Shown here piece after piece: positions 30,709-42,511 of a stretch of DNA of 64,000 nucleotides. The position numbers and the translations under genes are program-made. Positions within the stretch are counted from its first letter, which is position 1. Each line of letters begins with the position of its first letter. Source of the DNA: Cladosporium sp. IMV 00045 (Eukaryota > Ascomycota > Dothideomycetes > Cladosporiales > Cladosporiaceae); contig MSJI02000906.1 of the NCBI GenBank assembly GCA_001931905.2, positions 1 through 64,000 of the forward strand, given 5' to 3'. The notes below the pieces were generated by a model. It was not told the DNA's origin, ran no database searches, and saw only the letters and a list, made by a program, of their open reading frames with translations.

Positions 30709-31758
30709 AGCAGAACAAAGCGACCGGCAGACCTCAAAAACGAAATCGGAGACGAGTACGAACTTACCAGAGTTCTAAGATCCCAGATGCCTGAATGGTT
30801 CGTGCTACAAGGAGCAGTTCCGAGGTCCCAATCCTCCCCTATCCTCCACCTCGATAGGAGAACGAAGGCCGACGGTCGCAAGACAGCGCGCATGCTCAGG
30901 AACCGGCGGGGGGACCCTCACATACCGCTGGTCAAACGACAACTCATGCCAACATGCCTCCCACCGCCCTTTGTCTTCACACCTCCTCCGGTCCCGAAGT
31001 CTCTACCCGACTTCCGCTTCCTCCCCAACTGCCCCATCTTCACACCGCCACCCTCCCCCGACGGATTTAGTGACCAGCTGCCAACCCTAGTGCCCTCTGA
31101 GCATCTCCCGCCGGAGAAGTACTCACGTGCAGCTAAGTTGGCCGCACCTCCCCCCAACCAAGAACCCACGTTCTCCGCGAACGCAAGCCATCCGGCCCAC
31201 CCGCCGTGCAGGCAGAGCCACAAGGTCCGACCAACCCTTAGAGTAAGACAACGCTTCTCCGGGTTCGAATGCTTTCGCATCTGGCCCACCGTGGGGTGGA
31301 AGATTGCTTTCTCCGGATCGGTACGGTTCCTCTTCACATCCGGCCTACCGCTGGAGGAGACAGGGCTCCTCTGGGTTGACACGAACGCTCAGTTGAAGGT
31401 CGGTGCGGCAAGCCCAAACCCTTCCGCAGGTCCTTTGAGCTCCGAGGTGTCGTGGCCGGCTGGCGAGGAACGGTGTTCCACCCTCGGTCCACGTCCTCGC
31501 GCGTCGGAAGTTTCAGCCTCGTCCCCTGTCTCCGCGACAGGAGGGTCAAAGAAGTGGTAGAAACAGTGAAGAACGTCTCCTCCTCCGCAGGTTGATGCAG
31601 ATTGATCGAAGTTGGTCGAGTGCTGTTGGCGAGATTTGCCGATTGGCGAAGTCTTGTCGATTGGTAGTAGTCAATTGATAATTGTTCTGCAAACCAAGTC
31701 AGTAACCCTGTTCAGCGACCTTTGCGAAACGCAAGGTCGCCGGTCGCTTTGTTCTGCT
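30709..31758. mobile_element. Inverted-repeat-bounded segment (~1.05 kb), possible MITE
   Basis: AGCAGAACAAAGCGACCGGC at 30709-30728 (then AGACCT) is matched in inverse at 31733-31758, where the inward reading is the same 20 bases then GACCTT, one base shorter. A match this long over 1 kb cannot be chance. Just inside the right end is a hairpin, GCGACCTTTGC and GCAAGGTCGC. No clear target duplication flanks it and no transposase was recognised. The interior holds a Pro-rich frame to 31560 that also runs back into the nitronate monooxygenase and is probably not coding. Confidence 0.5.
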
Positions 31759-32429
31759 TTCGGTTGATGGTGGTTCGTGTTGCGGACTTGATGCTGAGTT
31801 ACTGGTCATCATTGCGAATGCGCAAAGAAAGAAGCGAAGGCAAGAAAGCGAGAATTCGCGCTCCGCTTTGTGCGCGCTCTGTTGCTGCCTCCGCTCCGCC
31901 AAGAGCGGGAGCGGGAAAGAGGGGTGCTGGTGTGAGGTGAGGTGGCATGTGATAGCAGTCTGCATCGCCCAAAAGGGAAAGAGGAAAAAATGGAGTGGCT
32001 GGGTGGCGACGACGTGGTGGGATTGGAAAGGGAAAGAGCGAGGGGCCGGAAATGAGGTCAGGAGGGGTCTGTGCGTCGGCAGGTCTTGTTCGGGGGTATG
32101 CATGGTGTTTGTAGTGATGTGAGGTGTTAGGGTGGTTGGTGGGAGGGGGTGGTGAAGTGAGGTTATATCTCACTGGGCTTTGTTTTGGTCACGTATGTCA
32201 GGGGCAGAACAGCGCTTCAAGGGGACGTCGAATCTTTTTGAGCGTCACCAATGACGGGAAAAGTAAGGAGACTGTTCATTCTGTGTAAAGAGTCTGGAAT
32301 ATTATATACAGTACATCTATGCAAAACCATCGCCTATCGTACACTAAGAGCTGGGTATCTCATCTACACCATCCCGCCATGACAACGGAACAAATAAAAA
32401 ATCAATCCTCAAGATTGCAACAACAAAAT
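31759..32429. other. CYM1 downstream region, no gene seen
   Basis: Between the inverted-repeat segment and the CYM1 stop. Purine-rich GGGAAAGAG tracts occur around 31910-32040. No supported gene. Confidence 0.4.
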
Positions 32430-35400
32430 CTACGCAGCCGACTCCGCCAACTCCTTAGCCATATCCTCGACCTTCCAAGTCTTCTCATCAACGAACCCCT
32501 TCCTCGGTCCCAACAGCACAAAGTTCCCCTTACCCTCCTCAAGCCCCTTAACCACATCCTCCGCCGCCTTCCTGACATCCTCCCTGCTAACATCCAACAA
32601 CCTCTCCCTCCTCTCCTGCTCCATCTCCTTCGTGACACCAACCTCGAACCTCAACAGCCCCTCAGCATTAACACTGACCGGCGCATCAATGCCCTGGAAA
32701 ACAGTCAACTTCGCCTCTTCCAACTCCTGCGCCGTCCATTCGCGCTCTGCCGCCCATCGTCCCGCGTCTTTCATCACGTTCAGGGTATTCTCCGGGTTCG
32801 GGTCGCGGTAGGAGGACAGCGTGAAAACGCCATTGATCGGGCGCGAGTAGGCGAAAGCGCCGTAGGCGCCGCCCTTCTCGCGGATTTCGTGGTGGAGGTG
32901 CTTGTGCGTGAGGAGGGCGGCGAGGAGGGCGTAGGAGGCGCCGCGTGGGTCGATGTAGGGGACTGTGGGCAGGCCGAGCGCGGAGTAGGAGACTTGGTAG
33001 GGCATGTTGAAGAAAGTGTGGCCGTTGGTGGGGTAGGTGGTTTGTTGTTGGGAGAGGTCGACGGAGGGGGCGGTGAAGTTTGTGGAGGCGGTGGAGGCCA
33101 GGAAGGATTTGAGGGCTTGCTCGTTGGGGCCGGTGGCGTCGGCGCCGCAGGTGAGGGCGACGCGCATGTTGGTTTTCATGTTGGCGACGGCGGTGGCTTG
33201 GATGGCTTTGAGTTTCTTGACGAGTTCGGCCATTGCTTCGTCGTTTTCTTCGGCAGCGGCGAGGCGGGCAATGAGCTTGACTTGGGTCAGACCGCCGGTT
33301 TGCTCGGCCATCTTTCCGCTGGCTTTCAGGCCGGCGTTCATATACATGGCTGCATACATGTGACCACTGCCGGCGACTGCATCAACAGCACCACTGGCGC
33401 CGGACTGCAGCAGTTCCCTGAGCATCTTGTATGCTCTGGGCGACTCGAAGTCGGTCTCGAAGAGGACAGTCTGGAGGAGCTCGTACATGGCAGGAACGTT
33501 ACGGTCGAATGCATGACCAGACAGACTGATTCCTTCCTCGGCACCTTGGAGGTCGAACGGCGAGCCAGCTGCGTGATAGCCAACGTTGACACCGCCAGTT
33601 TTGAGTTTGATGAGGTCCTCGATCTCCTCCATGCTCTTGCTCTTGGTGCCAATGCGCATCAAGCTGTCGCAGAAGAGCGGGACAAGCATGCGGAGCTCGT
33701 CTGGCAGGTCTTTAAAGGGAGCAATGGCACGGAAGTAGGTCATCTCGTTCGTAGGGGCCTCTCTCCACTGCACCTTGGCGTGCTCGACAGAGCTGTCGCG
33801 GAGGGTGATGTCCTTCTGCTGTCTGGGGATGTCGCTCACGTTGAGCATGGGCAGGCAGTCGTTGGACTGAAGACGGCCAGAGTCTTGCTCCTCCACAAGG
33901 TCCAGCTCCTGTTTGCGAAGGAACTCGTAGGCCTTCTCAGGGCTGCTGTGTTTCTCAGCTTCCTCGGCGATCTTCTTCTGAAGACGCTCAGATTCCTCCG
34001 CCGCAAGTTCTTCGGCAAATGTAGCCGAAGGCTTCATGGTGTATGTGAGGTTGTCGTCGGTGAGGAGGTACTTCTCGAGTAGAGACTCAAGGTAACGCGG
34101 CTTGGCAAGGTTCTTTCTGAACTTCTGAACAATGCTGTCGTATTCGAGCGAGTCGAAGGGGTCTCTGCCGTTGAACCACTGGCCCTGGACGGTACGAACA
34201 ACATTGATACCGAACTTGGCAGTCTTGTGCTTGAGGGCAAGCTCGAGCTGGTGAAGTACTCCCTCTACCTTCTGCTGGTCGAGGCCGTTGGCGAGTACGC
34301 CTCGGAGCTCAGTCATGATGGTCTCCTTAATCTTAGGCAGGTTCTCGTCTGAGACGCCGTTCAAGCCGAGAGCAAAAGTGCCCTTGGCAGTGTGAGAGTC
34401 GTAGCCGGTGTTGGGAGAGAAATCTGTTCCAAGGCCTGATTCAATCAGGGCGCGGTACATAGGAGAGCCGTAGCCGTCGATAAGAAGAGAGGTGGCAACG
34501 TTCAGAGCGAAAGACTCTTGAATGTTGTTGCTATCCCCCATGGTCCATGCGATGGAAGTACGGTTCTGCGCATCCGGAGGTGCCATCTGGTCGACTGGGC
34601 CGTGGACAACGATATCCTTAGGGCCGTCCTTCAATGATCTGGGCATCTTGTTTTCTTGATCAACCGCGATCTTTGTGAATCTGTCGAGCTCCTTTCCAAC
34701 AATCTCAAGGTGTTCTTGTACAGGAGTGTTGCCGTATGTCAAGATCTTGCTGTTGCTGGGGTGGTAGTGCTGCTGGTGGAAAGCGCGCAGCTGGTCATAT
34801 GTGAGGTCGGTGATCTTCTGAGGCTCGCCGCCGAAGAAGTTCAGCGAAGGGTAGATCTCCTGCAGCCAGCGCATGTAGTAGAAGTAGGTCGCGTCGGAGA
34901 ATTGTCCCTTCATCTCGTTGTATACGACACCCTTAAACACCAAATCTTTACCCGTCGCATCCGCAGGCTCAGCTGGGTTCTCCGGTCCAATGCGCCAACC
35001 CTCTTGAATGAAGTCCGATCTGTTAAGCAAAGGGTGAAGTGTGGAGTCGAGGTACATGGTCATGAGGTTGCGGAAGTCCTTGGTGTTGGTGGTGGCAATA
35101 GGGTACATGGTGTGATCGAGGGTGGTGAAGGCGTTCATGAAGTTGTTAAGAGAGCGAGGGAGCATCTTGAAGAAGGGATCTCTAATGGGATACCTACCTG
35201 AAGTGTCAATAAACAGTCCTACATGGTGATTTGATCCTACTGCATTGCTTACTTCTCGCTTGAGCACAGGGTTACATGTTCAAGGATATGAGGCACACCC
35301 GTGGCATCTGGCGGGTTTGTCTTGAAGCCGATGCTGAAGACATTGTTCTCGTCGTCTCTTGCGACGTGCAGGTAGTCGGCACCGGTCTTGTCGTGCTGGA

Positions 35401-35593
35401 AGAGCAGCGCCGACAGCTCGAGCTCAGGCACATGCTTTGTCTTTTGAAGAGTGAATCCATGGATGCGATCACCCGCCTGGGGGAGAGAATCTAAGGCCGA
35501 GGCATAATGACGGCGAGGACTGGCGGCGAGGCTCTGCAGGCGGGATGATGAGAGGCGAGGCGCCACACGCGCTGTGCGCAGCGCTGAGAGCAT
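32430..35593 (-). CDS. CYM1: Mitochondrial presequence protease (M16C)
   Basis: Two exons, 35593-35253 and 35193-32430, giving 1034 residues, normal for CYM1/PreP. It degrades cleaved targeting peptides in the mitochondrial matrix or intermembrane space. The N-terminus is a clear presequence ([20 protein letters not shown], then RRHYAS). The inverted zinc motif HILEH is at H102-E105-H106, with the distal ligand in [28 protein letters not shown] and the C-terminal M16C parts ([17 protein letters not shown]) follow. The intron acceptor is GTAG rather than the nearer TTCAG; only the former keeps the EKYPIRDPF join in frame. It is divergent from the taxilin gene, with 744 bp between starts. Confidence 0.95.
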
Positions 35594-36337
35594 CACCAGA
35601 TGAGTGTGAACAGGAGATGGTGGGGGAGGAGGAGAGGGTTATCAGGAAGAGGAGGACAAGATAATAGAAAGTATGTGGACTTTCACTTGCAGATCTCACT
35701 TCACTTCACTTCACATACCTCAGGTGTCATCCGTCAGTCGTCGCAGTAGAGTTGGATCTAAGCCGGCCGCACGGACTGGAAGAGACGGCGGAGAGACGTG
35801 GGAGAGGCGGGAACAGTCCGTTGCAAGCGAAGAGCAGAGAGAGAGTCGATTCGCTGCACAGCATCTCTACCTGCCTTACTCTCTCACATGCCATTCGCGA
35901 CATCGCACACTATTCACCCCATACAACACCAGCATATACATATCGCCTTTTGCTTGTAGAATCTATACACCAGCACAGATATCTCCGCCGCTCTTCCCCC
36001 CGCCCGGACTGACGCCGCCACCCACCGTCTCCCGGCCTTCTCTGGCCTCGTGCCCGCCTGCATTCCTCCACCTCGCCACGACCTCTCCACGACCTATCAC
36101 ACACATCCCTGCCGCATCCTGCATATCCATTCCTACTCTGCTTTCTTCCTCCGACACATCTTTGCGCTCTCCTGGCCCTTCGATGCTGCACTGGCATCTC
36201 CTGCAGAGCCTTCTGTCCGTCTCCGCTTAGCACGGCGGGAGGATACGTCCGCGCGGGAGCGCATCAGACACAATCACTGGAACGTGAACGCATACACCAA
36301 CCCACCGCGACTGGAGAGACCCTGGAACTAGGCAGAC
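35594..36337. promoter_or_regulatory. Shared promoter of CYM1 and taxilin
   Basis: A divergent 744-bp promoter interval. A TTCACTTCAC run occurs near 35701-35714. The taxilin side is strongly C/T-rich. No defined regulator site is claimed. Confidence 0.45.
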
Positions 36338-38006
36338 ATGGCGGCCGTGGCCAACCACAACCAGCAGCCGCTGCCTGCGAACAGCGCGCGAAACTCGCCC
36401 GTGGAATACAGTCGCGAGGCATCGGCTTCCGACACCTCCCTTGCTGCGCCTCCACCTCCCCCCAGCAATGCACCGGCGCCTAAGGGAAAGTCGGGAAAGG
36501 GCAAGAAAGCGGCTGCTAATTCCGGCGATCCCAATGATGCGCACAAGGCTTTGCTGTCGAAGATCTCGCAGCTCGAGGCTTCGAGCACCGAGACCGCCAA
36601 GGAGGAAGGAGAAATCGAGGCTGAAGTGAAGAAAGCGAATAGAGATTTGAGCCAGCTTTTGGGGACTATGGAGCCGCATAACAGCAAGCTCGATATTGTC
36701 CAGCGCAAGTACAGCGAGCTCTTGAGTGATATGAAGAGAGTTGAGCGGGAGCATGTCAAGGCGAAGAAGCGGGGAGATCAGTTGCAGAAGGAGAAGGAGG
36801 AGGTTAGCAAGAACCTCACAAAGGAGAAGGCGATGAAGGATAAGTTGGAGAAGCTGAGCAGGGAATTGACGAGAGAGAATAAGAAGCTCAAGGAGGACTT
36901 GCGGGACGAGAAGGAGAGTGGTGGCGACCGGAATGAGGAACTGCATCGCAAGCTGGAGAATCTCGTGTTGGATGTTGAGGAAGTCATCATGGACCGACGA
37001 GCGCCAGAAAGACAATCGGCGGACATGGAGCAAGACAAGCTTTTCCGGGAGAAGTTCACGAGCTTCTTACATCAGTACGAGCTGCGCGAGCTGTATTTTC
37101 AGTCCATGCTGCGGACGAAAGACCTGGAGATTGCATATCAGATGTCACGGCACGATCAGCTCAAGAAGGCGCAAGAATCAGAACTCAGCAAAAGCCATCA
37201 ATTGACAAGACAGGTCAGCACCTTCAGTCAGACGGAAAACGAGCTTAGAGGGCAGCTGAATGTTTACGTGGAGAAGTTCAAGCAGGTACGTCTTTTGAGA
37301 CTTATCATTAACCCTCTCTTTGCACCCAATCCCCCGCCTTGTCTCGGGCAACACGCACTTTGCTACGGTTGTCAGTAAAGGTAACTGACTGACTCCGCAG
37401 CAGGTAGAAGACACGCTAAACAACAGCAACGACCTGTTCCTGACGTTTCGCAAGGAGATGGAGGAGATGTCCAAGAAGACCAAGCGCCTCGAAAAGGAAA
37501 ACCTCAATCTCACGCGCAAGCAAGAGGCCACCAACAAGAACATCTTCCAAATGGCCGAGGAGCGCAGCCAGAGCCAGCAGACCATCGATCGCCTCGCGCG
37601 CGAAAACGAGAAGCTCAAGAAACTCTGCCGGGCCATGCAGTCTGGCGGCTACGGTATGGCGGGCGGCATGGCGGCTGGCCACATCGATCCCAACGCCGAG
37701 TTCGACGAGGGTCTCGAGGGCGAGACGGAGAGCGAGTACGAGGACGAAGAATACGACGAAGACGAGGAGGGCGAGTACGAAGAAGACACTGAGGAGGAAG
37801 GGCTTGACGTGCACGACGAGCAGCAGCAACATCCTCATCCTCAGCAGCAGCAGCAGCAGCAGCAGCAACAACCACAAGCCAAAGTCTTCGGACCTGCTCC
37901 TCCGCCTCCGCCGCCCGTGGCACAACAACAGACTCTCCCCAACGGAAAGGCCCCCCCGCCGCCCCAACAGCAGCCCAACGGCTCCGTGAACGGCGCCAGG
38001 CATTGA
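36338..38006 (+). CDS. Taxilin-family coiled-coil protein
   Basis: Exons are 36338-37285 and about 37404-38006, giving 516 residues. The acceptor is a CAGCAG tandem (NAGNAG), so one extra Gln could be included. Taxilins bind syntaxins and the nascent-chain complex and act in vesicle traffic. The N-terminus is Ala/Pro/Lys-rich (APPPPPSNAPAPKG). From about 65 to 400 there is a long coiled coil with family hallmarks: REKFTSFLHQYELRELYF, NDLFLTFRKEMEEMSKKTK and ENLNLTRKQEATNKN. The C-terminus is an acidic tail (EDEEYDEDEEGEYEED), a Gln run and Pro-rich segments. The role in fungi is inferred from animals. Confidence 0.88.
37842..37875 (+). repeat. CAG repeat coding polyglutamine
   Basis: A run of CAG/CAA codons in the taxilin tail encodes about ten glutamines, followed by proline-rich sequence. 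Length variation between strains is likely. Confidence 0.7.
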
Positions 38007-39153
38007 GGCGCGAGATGCTTGCTCTTGTCAATACCATCTTATCATTACTGCTTGTATGTATACACATGTGCTACCTGTTTTCTTCATCTCCCGGTTTCGC
38101 GTTCACCGTTTTTCACAGTTGTCTCGCTTGCGTCATTGAGAGTGAATACCTGCATGTACCTCTACTTTCTTGTGACAACAAGCCTTGAAGTGAAGTCCCC
38201 TGAGGCAGAAGTCTTGGCAAATTTAAGCGAGGCCTCCTTCCTTTTCTTGAGCTTCCTTCTTCCTTCTTCCCTCTCCTTCCCACAACTACAAAGCGCAGCG
38301 AACAGATTACACGCCCACTGCAGCCGAGCGAGCCCGAGCAGCCAGCAGCACCAGCGAGATCGCAGCAGCGGCACCAGCGCGACAGGATCAACGTCCTTGC
38401 AAGCCTAGCTTGTTTACGACAGGACCACCGTCCTCGCAAGCCTAGCTTGTCTACACTCGCCTCTTGCCCATTCCCCCCTGCTCTCCCCCTCTCGCTCTTG
38501 CTCTGTCTCGCTCTCTCGCTCGAGCATCTACTGCGGTGAGGTCACTTGCACAACGCGCGAGAACAATCCGAACCCTGCCCTCTCTTCTGGTCACACGCAA
38601 GGTTGGAAACCTCGGGACTTTCGCGGTTTGCGGATGGTTTTCGCTTTGTGATTGAGACCGAGGGGGCAGGGGTTGGGTCTACGGCTCTTTCAGACCTGCG
38701 CTGTCGGTAGTTTGGACGTGCGGACTAAAGTCGTTAGGACATTTCTCTTTCTTTCCTTTTCTGTTGTTTCTTGTTGGTTGGTCTGGGTTCTCGGTTTTTG
38801 AGGCTGGGTTTGAGTGAAGTTGGAGTTTGAGGCGTGCAGGAAGATGGCTTGCTAAGCGTTTGTTTTGGAATGTCAATGTTGTACACTTTCGAGAATACCA
38901 TTTCTGTTGTCTTTATCCATGGCGAATAGTAGATTGTCTGGTCATGATTACTACCTATATACATAGTCTTATGCAGCCTTACATTAGGAGGTCGATCAAT
39001 CAATCAATCTCCCCGCAAAACGCGTGCGCGACAACGCGCGACTTGACGTGAGCTCCTCGCAATTCATTGATGGCCATCGTCACCACCTACCTAATAAAAA
39101 ACCACGATACACACATAACACAAGACCACACTTCTGCCAAGGATCTCACAATC
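38007..39153. other. Intergenic stretch with a 37-bp tandem repeat
   Basis: About 1.15 kb between taxilin and the polymerase subunit gene. Apart from the two-unit repeat at 38381-38454 it shows only short chance frames. Confidence 0.45.
38381..38454 (+). repeat. Two tandem 37-bp units
   Basis: Unit 1 starts GACAGGATCAACGTCC and unit 2 starts GACAGGACCACCGTCC at 38418. Both continue with GCAAGCCTAGCTTGT. They differ at four positions. The core GCAAGCCTAGCTTG is close to a palindrome (CAAGC..GCTTG). Confidence 0.75.
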
Positions 39154-40693
39154 ATGGCCAGAAGCACTGGTCCAAGCGACGATGCTCTGCTTTCAAAACC
39201 TGCGTGTGTCCATCCCCCTCACCACCTCCAAGAACCACCCCAACTGATAACCAACCCATCCCAGAGACAACCCACCACCAACCCTCAACCGCACACCATG
39301 CGCCTACAACCCGCTTTCCAACTTCGCGCTCCCCAAAGGCGAAAATCGGCACTACCAGCAGCAGTTCGCGGACATGTACTTCGCGCGCCTGGCGCAGCTC
39401 AAACCCGCCGTCGAGCGCGTGGCAGGCGAGTCCTTCGACGGCTTCGAGATCGCGGGCGAGAGCGCGCGCCGCGTGGAACGAGTGCTCGACGTGCGCCAGG
39501 GCGAGCTGTGCTGGGTCGTCGGCACCATCTACATGGAATTACCCTTGAAGCCGAACATTCTGGACGACATCGGAAAAGAACACTGGATCGCGGCGCCGCC
39601 GCCGAGGGAAAAGTTTCTGAGTCCCGAGGGGGGAGGCGATCAGATCATGTTGGAGGATGAGTCGGGTCGCTTGAGACTTGTGGGTGCCACTTTGGGGGAG
39701 TTTGTGCTGGTCACGGGGGCGATTGTTTCGGTGTTGGGGACGGAGAATGCGGATGGTGATTTTGAGGTGTTGGATTTGAGAGTGCCGGACTTGCCTAGGC
39801 AGCCGGAAAGGTGGGAGAGGGAGGATGGTGGGGGGAAGGAGGAGGTGAAGAGGGAGAAGGCTGGGAAGGTGGCTATTGTTTCTGGGCTTGGGATCACGGG
39901 CGATGAGGGCGATACGCTGGATTTGGACCTTCTGATGGAATACCTGCTCGGTGAAGCAGCCTCCGAGCAAGATCAGAAAGACACAGCTCGGATATCGCGC
40001 CTCCTCATAGCAGGCAACTCGGTCGACGCCTCTCCCATCCCCAGCCGCGAAGAGCTGGCCGGCAAGAAAAGCTCCAAAAAATACGGCTACGACAGCTCCG
40101 CCTACAACCCAGCACCGACCAACCACTTCGACTCCTGGCTGGCGACTCTCCTCCCCTCCCTCCCCGTAACCCTCCTCCCCGGCAGCGCGGACCCCACCTC
40201 CATCGCCCTGCCCCAACAACCCATCCACCAAGCCATGTTCCCACACTCGCGCGCGTACATGGAGCTCCCCACGTCGGGTCTGGTAGGCAGCTTCGACTCC
40301 GCCACGAACCCGTACGAATTCGACCTTGACGGCTGGCGCTTCGTCGGCACCGGCGGGCAGACGCTCGACGACGTCTTCCGCTACGTGCCCGGCGACGCGC
40401 GCATGGCAATGGTCGAGGCCATGCTGCGCTGGCGGCTCTGGGCTCCCACGGCGCCGGACACGCTGTGGTGCTATCCCTTTCAGGATGGCGATGCATTCGT
40501 CATGAAGGAGTGTCCGCACGTGTTTTTTGTGGGCAATCAGCCCAGGTTCGAGACCGTGGTTGTCGAGGGCCCGGGGGGGCAGAGTGTGAGGGTTGTGGCG
40601 GTGCCGGAATTTAAGAAAGGGGGTGAGGTTGTGGTGCTGGATTTGGAGACGTTGGAGCCGGAGGTTGTGAGGGTGGGGATTTTTGAGGGGTGA
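39154..40693 (+). CDS. POL31: DNA polymerase delta subunit 2
   Basis: Exons are 39154-39203 and 39265-40693, giving 492 residues. The small intron has a GTGTGT donor, a CTGATAAC branch site and a CCAG acceptor. The protein is the B-subunit of DNA polymerase delta, joining the catalytic subunit to Pol32 at the replication fork. Seen are the N-terminal block YNPLSNFALPKGENRHYQQQ and FADMYFARLAQLKP, an OB-fold (about 60-180) with QGELCWVVGTIYMELPLKPN, and the inactive phosphoesterase-like region with KVAIVSGLGITGD, VTLLPGSADPTS and FVGTGGQTLDDVFRY. Length and order match fungal Pol31. It is strongly GC-rich at third positions. Confidence 0.93.
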
Positions 40694-41302
40694 GAGAAGT
40701 TGAGTGGTTTTGGTTTTGAAAGAGAAGGGAATTCATCGTGAAGAACTACGGGTTTGCAGAAAGTCTCACTGCAGCCTGGAAATCGCTCATGCAGAATTGG
40801 AGGCTGGAGCATGCCATGGCGCCGGGTGGTCCATCTCACCCGCATGCTCTCGAGACAACTCGATGATGGAGCATCAACTATTTCCAAGGCGAAGAATCTT
40901 ACGAGGAATCCTCGCCGCTCTTCTGACAGGCCGCTCACCATAAGAACCCATGGCCTACATGCCGACGGCTTCACAGTCTTACGAGCTGGGTCTCGATGAC
41001 TCGCTCTTCTGCCTCGCTTCGGATAGAATCTTCCGAGCGAACGAATATCAATACGAGCTACTGCTCGAATCTATCAAGGCTGCAGAAGCCACAAAACTTC
41101 TCGTGGTTCCAAGCAAAAAATGTAAAGGTTCCCGATCTCACACGAACTTTCCATATCCATTCAATAATCAAAATGCTGGGCCTTAAAGCCATATCCCTTC
41201 TTGAGTCTCTCGAGCGATGGCTTTCTGCATTAGCACTGGAACAATCAACATCTGCAGAGCATAAATTGACAAGATAATGGATCACTTACATAATTCCAGG
41301 CC
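40694..41302. other. Upstream of the secreted-protein array
   Basis: About 600 bp with no supported gene. It includes the promoter of the first array member. Confidence 0.45.
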
Positions 41303-42511
41303 ATGCTGCTCATACGCATCACCCGTCTCAGCCTCACGGCCTTCACACTAATGGCAGCGCTGTTGCTGCTGCTGGCTAGCACCTTCATCCTGCCGACTTC
41401 GATTCTTCACCAAAATTCATTGACGACGATTGATGGTTCTGTTCACTTGCACAGGAGCCTCCAATCCCGCTCAGACTATTCACCTCCTAGCGAAAGCACC
41501 GACGAAAACGACTACGACGACGATGGCGATATCGACATGGGCGATGACGATTACGAGTCCTCCTCAGACGACGCCGAAAGAGGACCTATGGAATGGGACG
41601 AATACGCCCGCAAAGGCGCTCTCGCCGCTGAATACCTCAAAGCCTCCGACGCGAACGTCGTCGCCGATCTCGTGCAAAAGGGCAAGCTACCTCCAGGCTC
41701 GGGGCTTGCCAGTCGCTTTACGGATGTCAGGGACCTTGCAGCGAATGGCTGGGCGGTGAGAGATGTGACACAGCGCCTACGAGACGGTTTCGAACAGTAC
41801 GTGCCCTTCCGCGATGCGCTTAAAGACTTGGGCCTTTTCGGACAGCGCTCGACCAGAGGGCAAGAACGAGTTCATGGACTACGAGCACACGCTCATCTGG
41901 CACAAGGACGGGCAGGAAATGGAGGTAACGCTCTCCCCTCCACCCAAGCCATTCACATGCGTCCGCTTCTCTAACACTCACCACAGCCAGTCGTCCGTGA
42001 AGCCCAATTCAGCTTCGTGACCAACCCCACCCAAGCCACCCTGATAATCACCCTCGGATTCTCAACCGACTGCATCATCCGCAAGCACAAACTGCACCTG
42101 AACGAAATCCAATCCCCTCCCCTATCGCACAAATCCGACCTCACCTTCCTCGAATGGAAGCGCGCCTGCGCCGCATCTCACAGCAGCATGAAGAACCTGA
42201 GACACATCTTCCTGAGCGTCATCCTCACGCCCAAAACGCACGAGGCCGTTCGACTCATTTATGCGAAGGCGGTGGAAGATTTTTCTCAGCTGCCCAAGCG
42301 GGCTGAGAAGGATTGTTGGACGCCGGAGGAGGAGAGCGGGAGGGTTCTGTTGGGGACTATTCAGGTGCAGGGCTTGGTTTGGATGTTTTTGCAGCATAGG
42401 GCGGGGTTGGGGAAGAAGGGCGTTAAGAGGGTTTGTGTGTTTGGGGATGAGAATGAGGTTGATGTTGGGAGGGGGCCGTCGGTTTATGTTGAGGTTAGGG
42501 GGGTGCTTTGA
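41303..42511 (+). pseudogene. Secreted-family paralogue A, frameshifted
   Basis: First of four tandem paralogues. It has a membrane/signal segment (SLTAFTLMAALLLLLASTFIL), an acidic stretch (DENDYDDDGDIDMGDDDYE), then family core LASRFTDVRDLAANGW and YVPFRDALKDLGLF. The conserved reading moves to the +1 frame around 41836-41845 (near CCTTTTCGG) and continues to the GAG|GTAACG donor at 41925. Exon 2 (41987-42511) is intact: QFSFVTNPTQAT, PPLSHKSDLTFLEWKRAC, VQGLVWMFLQHRAGLG and GPSVYVEVRGVL. Spacing to the intact paralogue B matches exactly if one base is extra. It may be true decay or an assembly error in a T run. The family is unknown to me and no enzyme motif is visible. Confidence 0.65.

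Noticed and set aside
30336..30893. Minus-strand frame with GTAAGT-like donors at about 30767 and 30664
   Set aside because: Two donor-like sites are suggestive of a spliced minus gene, but no exon carries recognisable or consistent protein sequence and it overlaps the antisense of a real gene.
31255..31285. GGGTTCGAATGC resembling a tRNA B box
   Set aside because: The flanking bases do not form the five-pair T stem, and no A box, anticodon arm or acceptor stem could be drawn around it.
30466..31560. Open frame of 364 codons, Pro-rich, downstream of nitronate monooxygenase
   Set aside because: It begins inside the nitronate monooxygenase in another frame and runs through the inverted-repeat segment. 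Composition follows local C-richness, no start with context is present, and no domain is visible.
32319..34082. 587-codon antisense frame across CYM1
   Set aside because: It is the antisense shadow of CYM1. The protein is clearly encoded on the minus strand with zinc motif and presequence.
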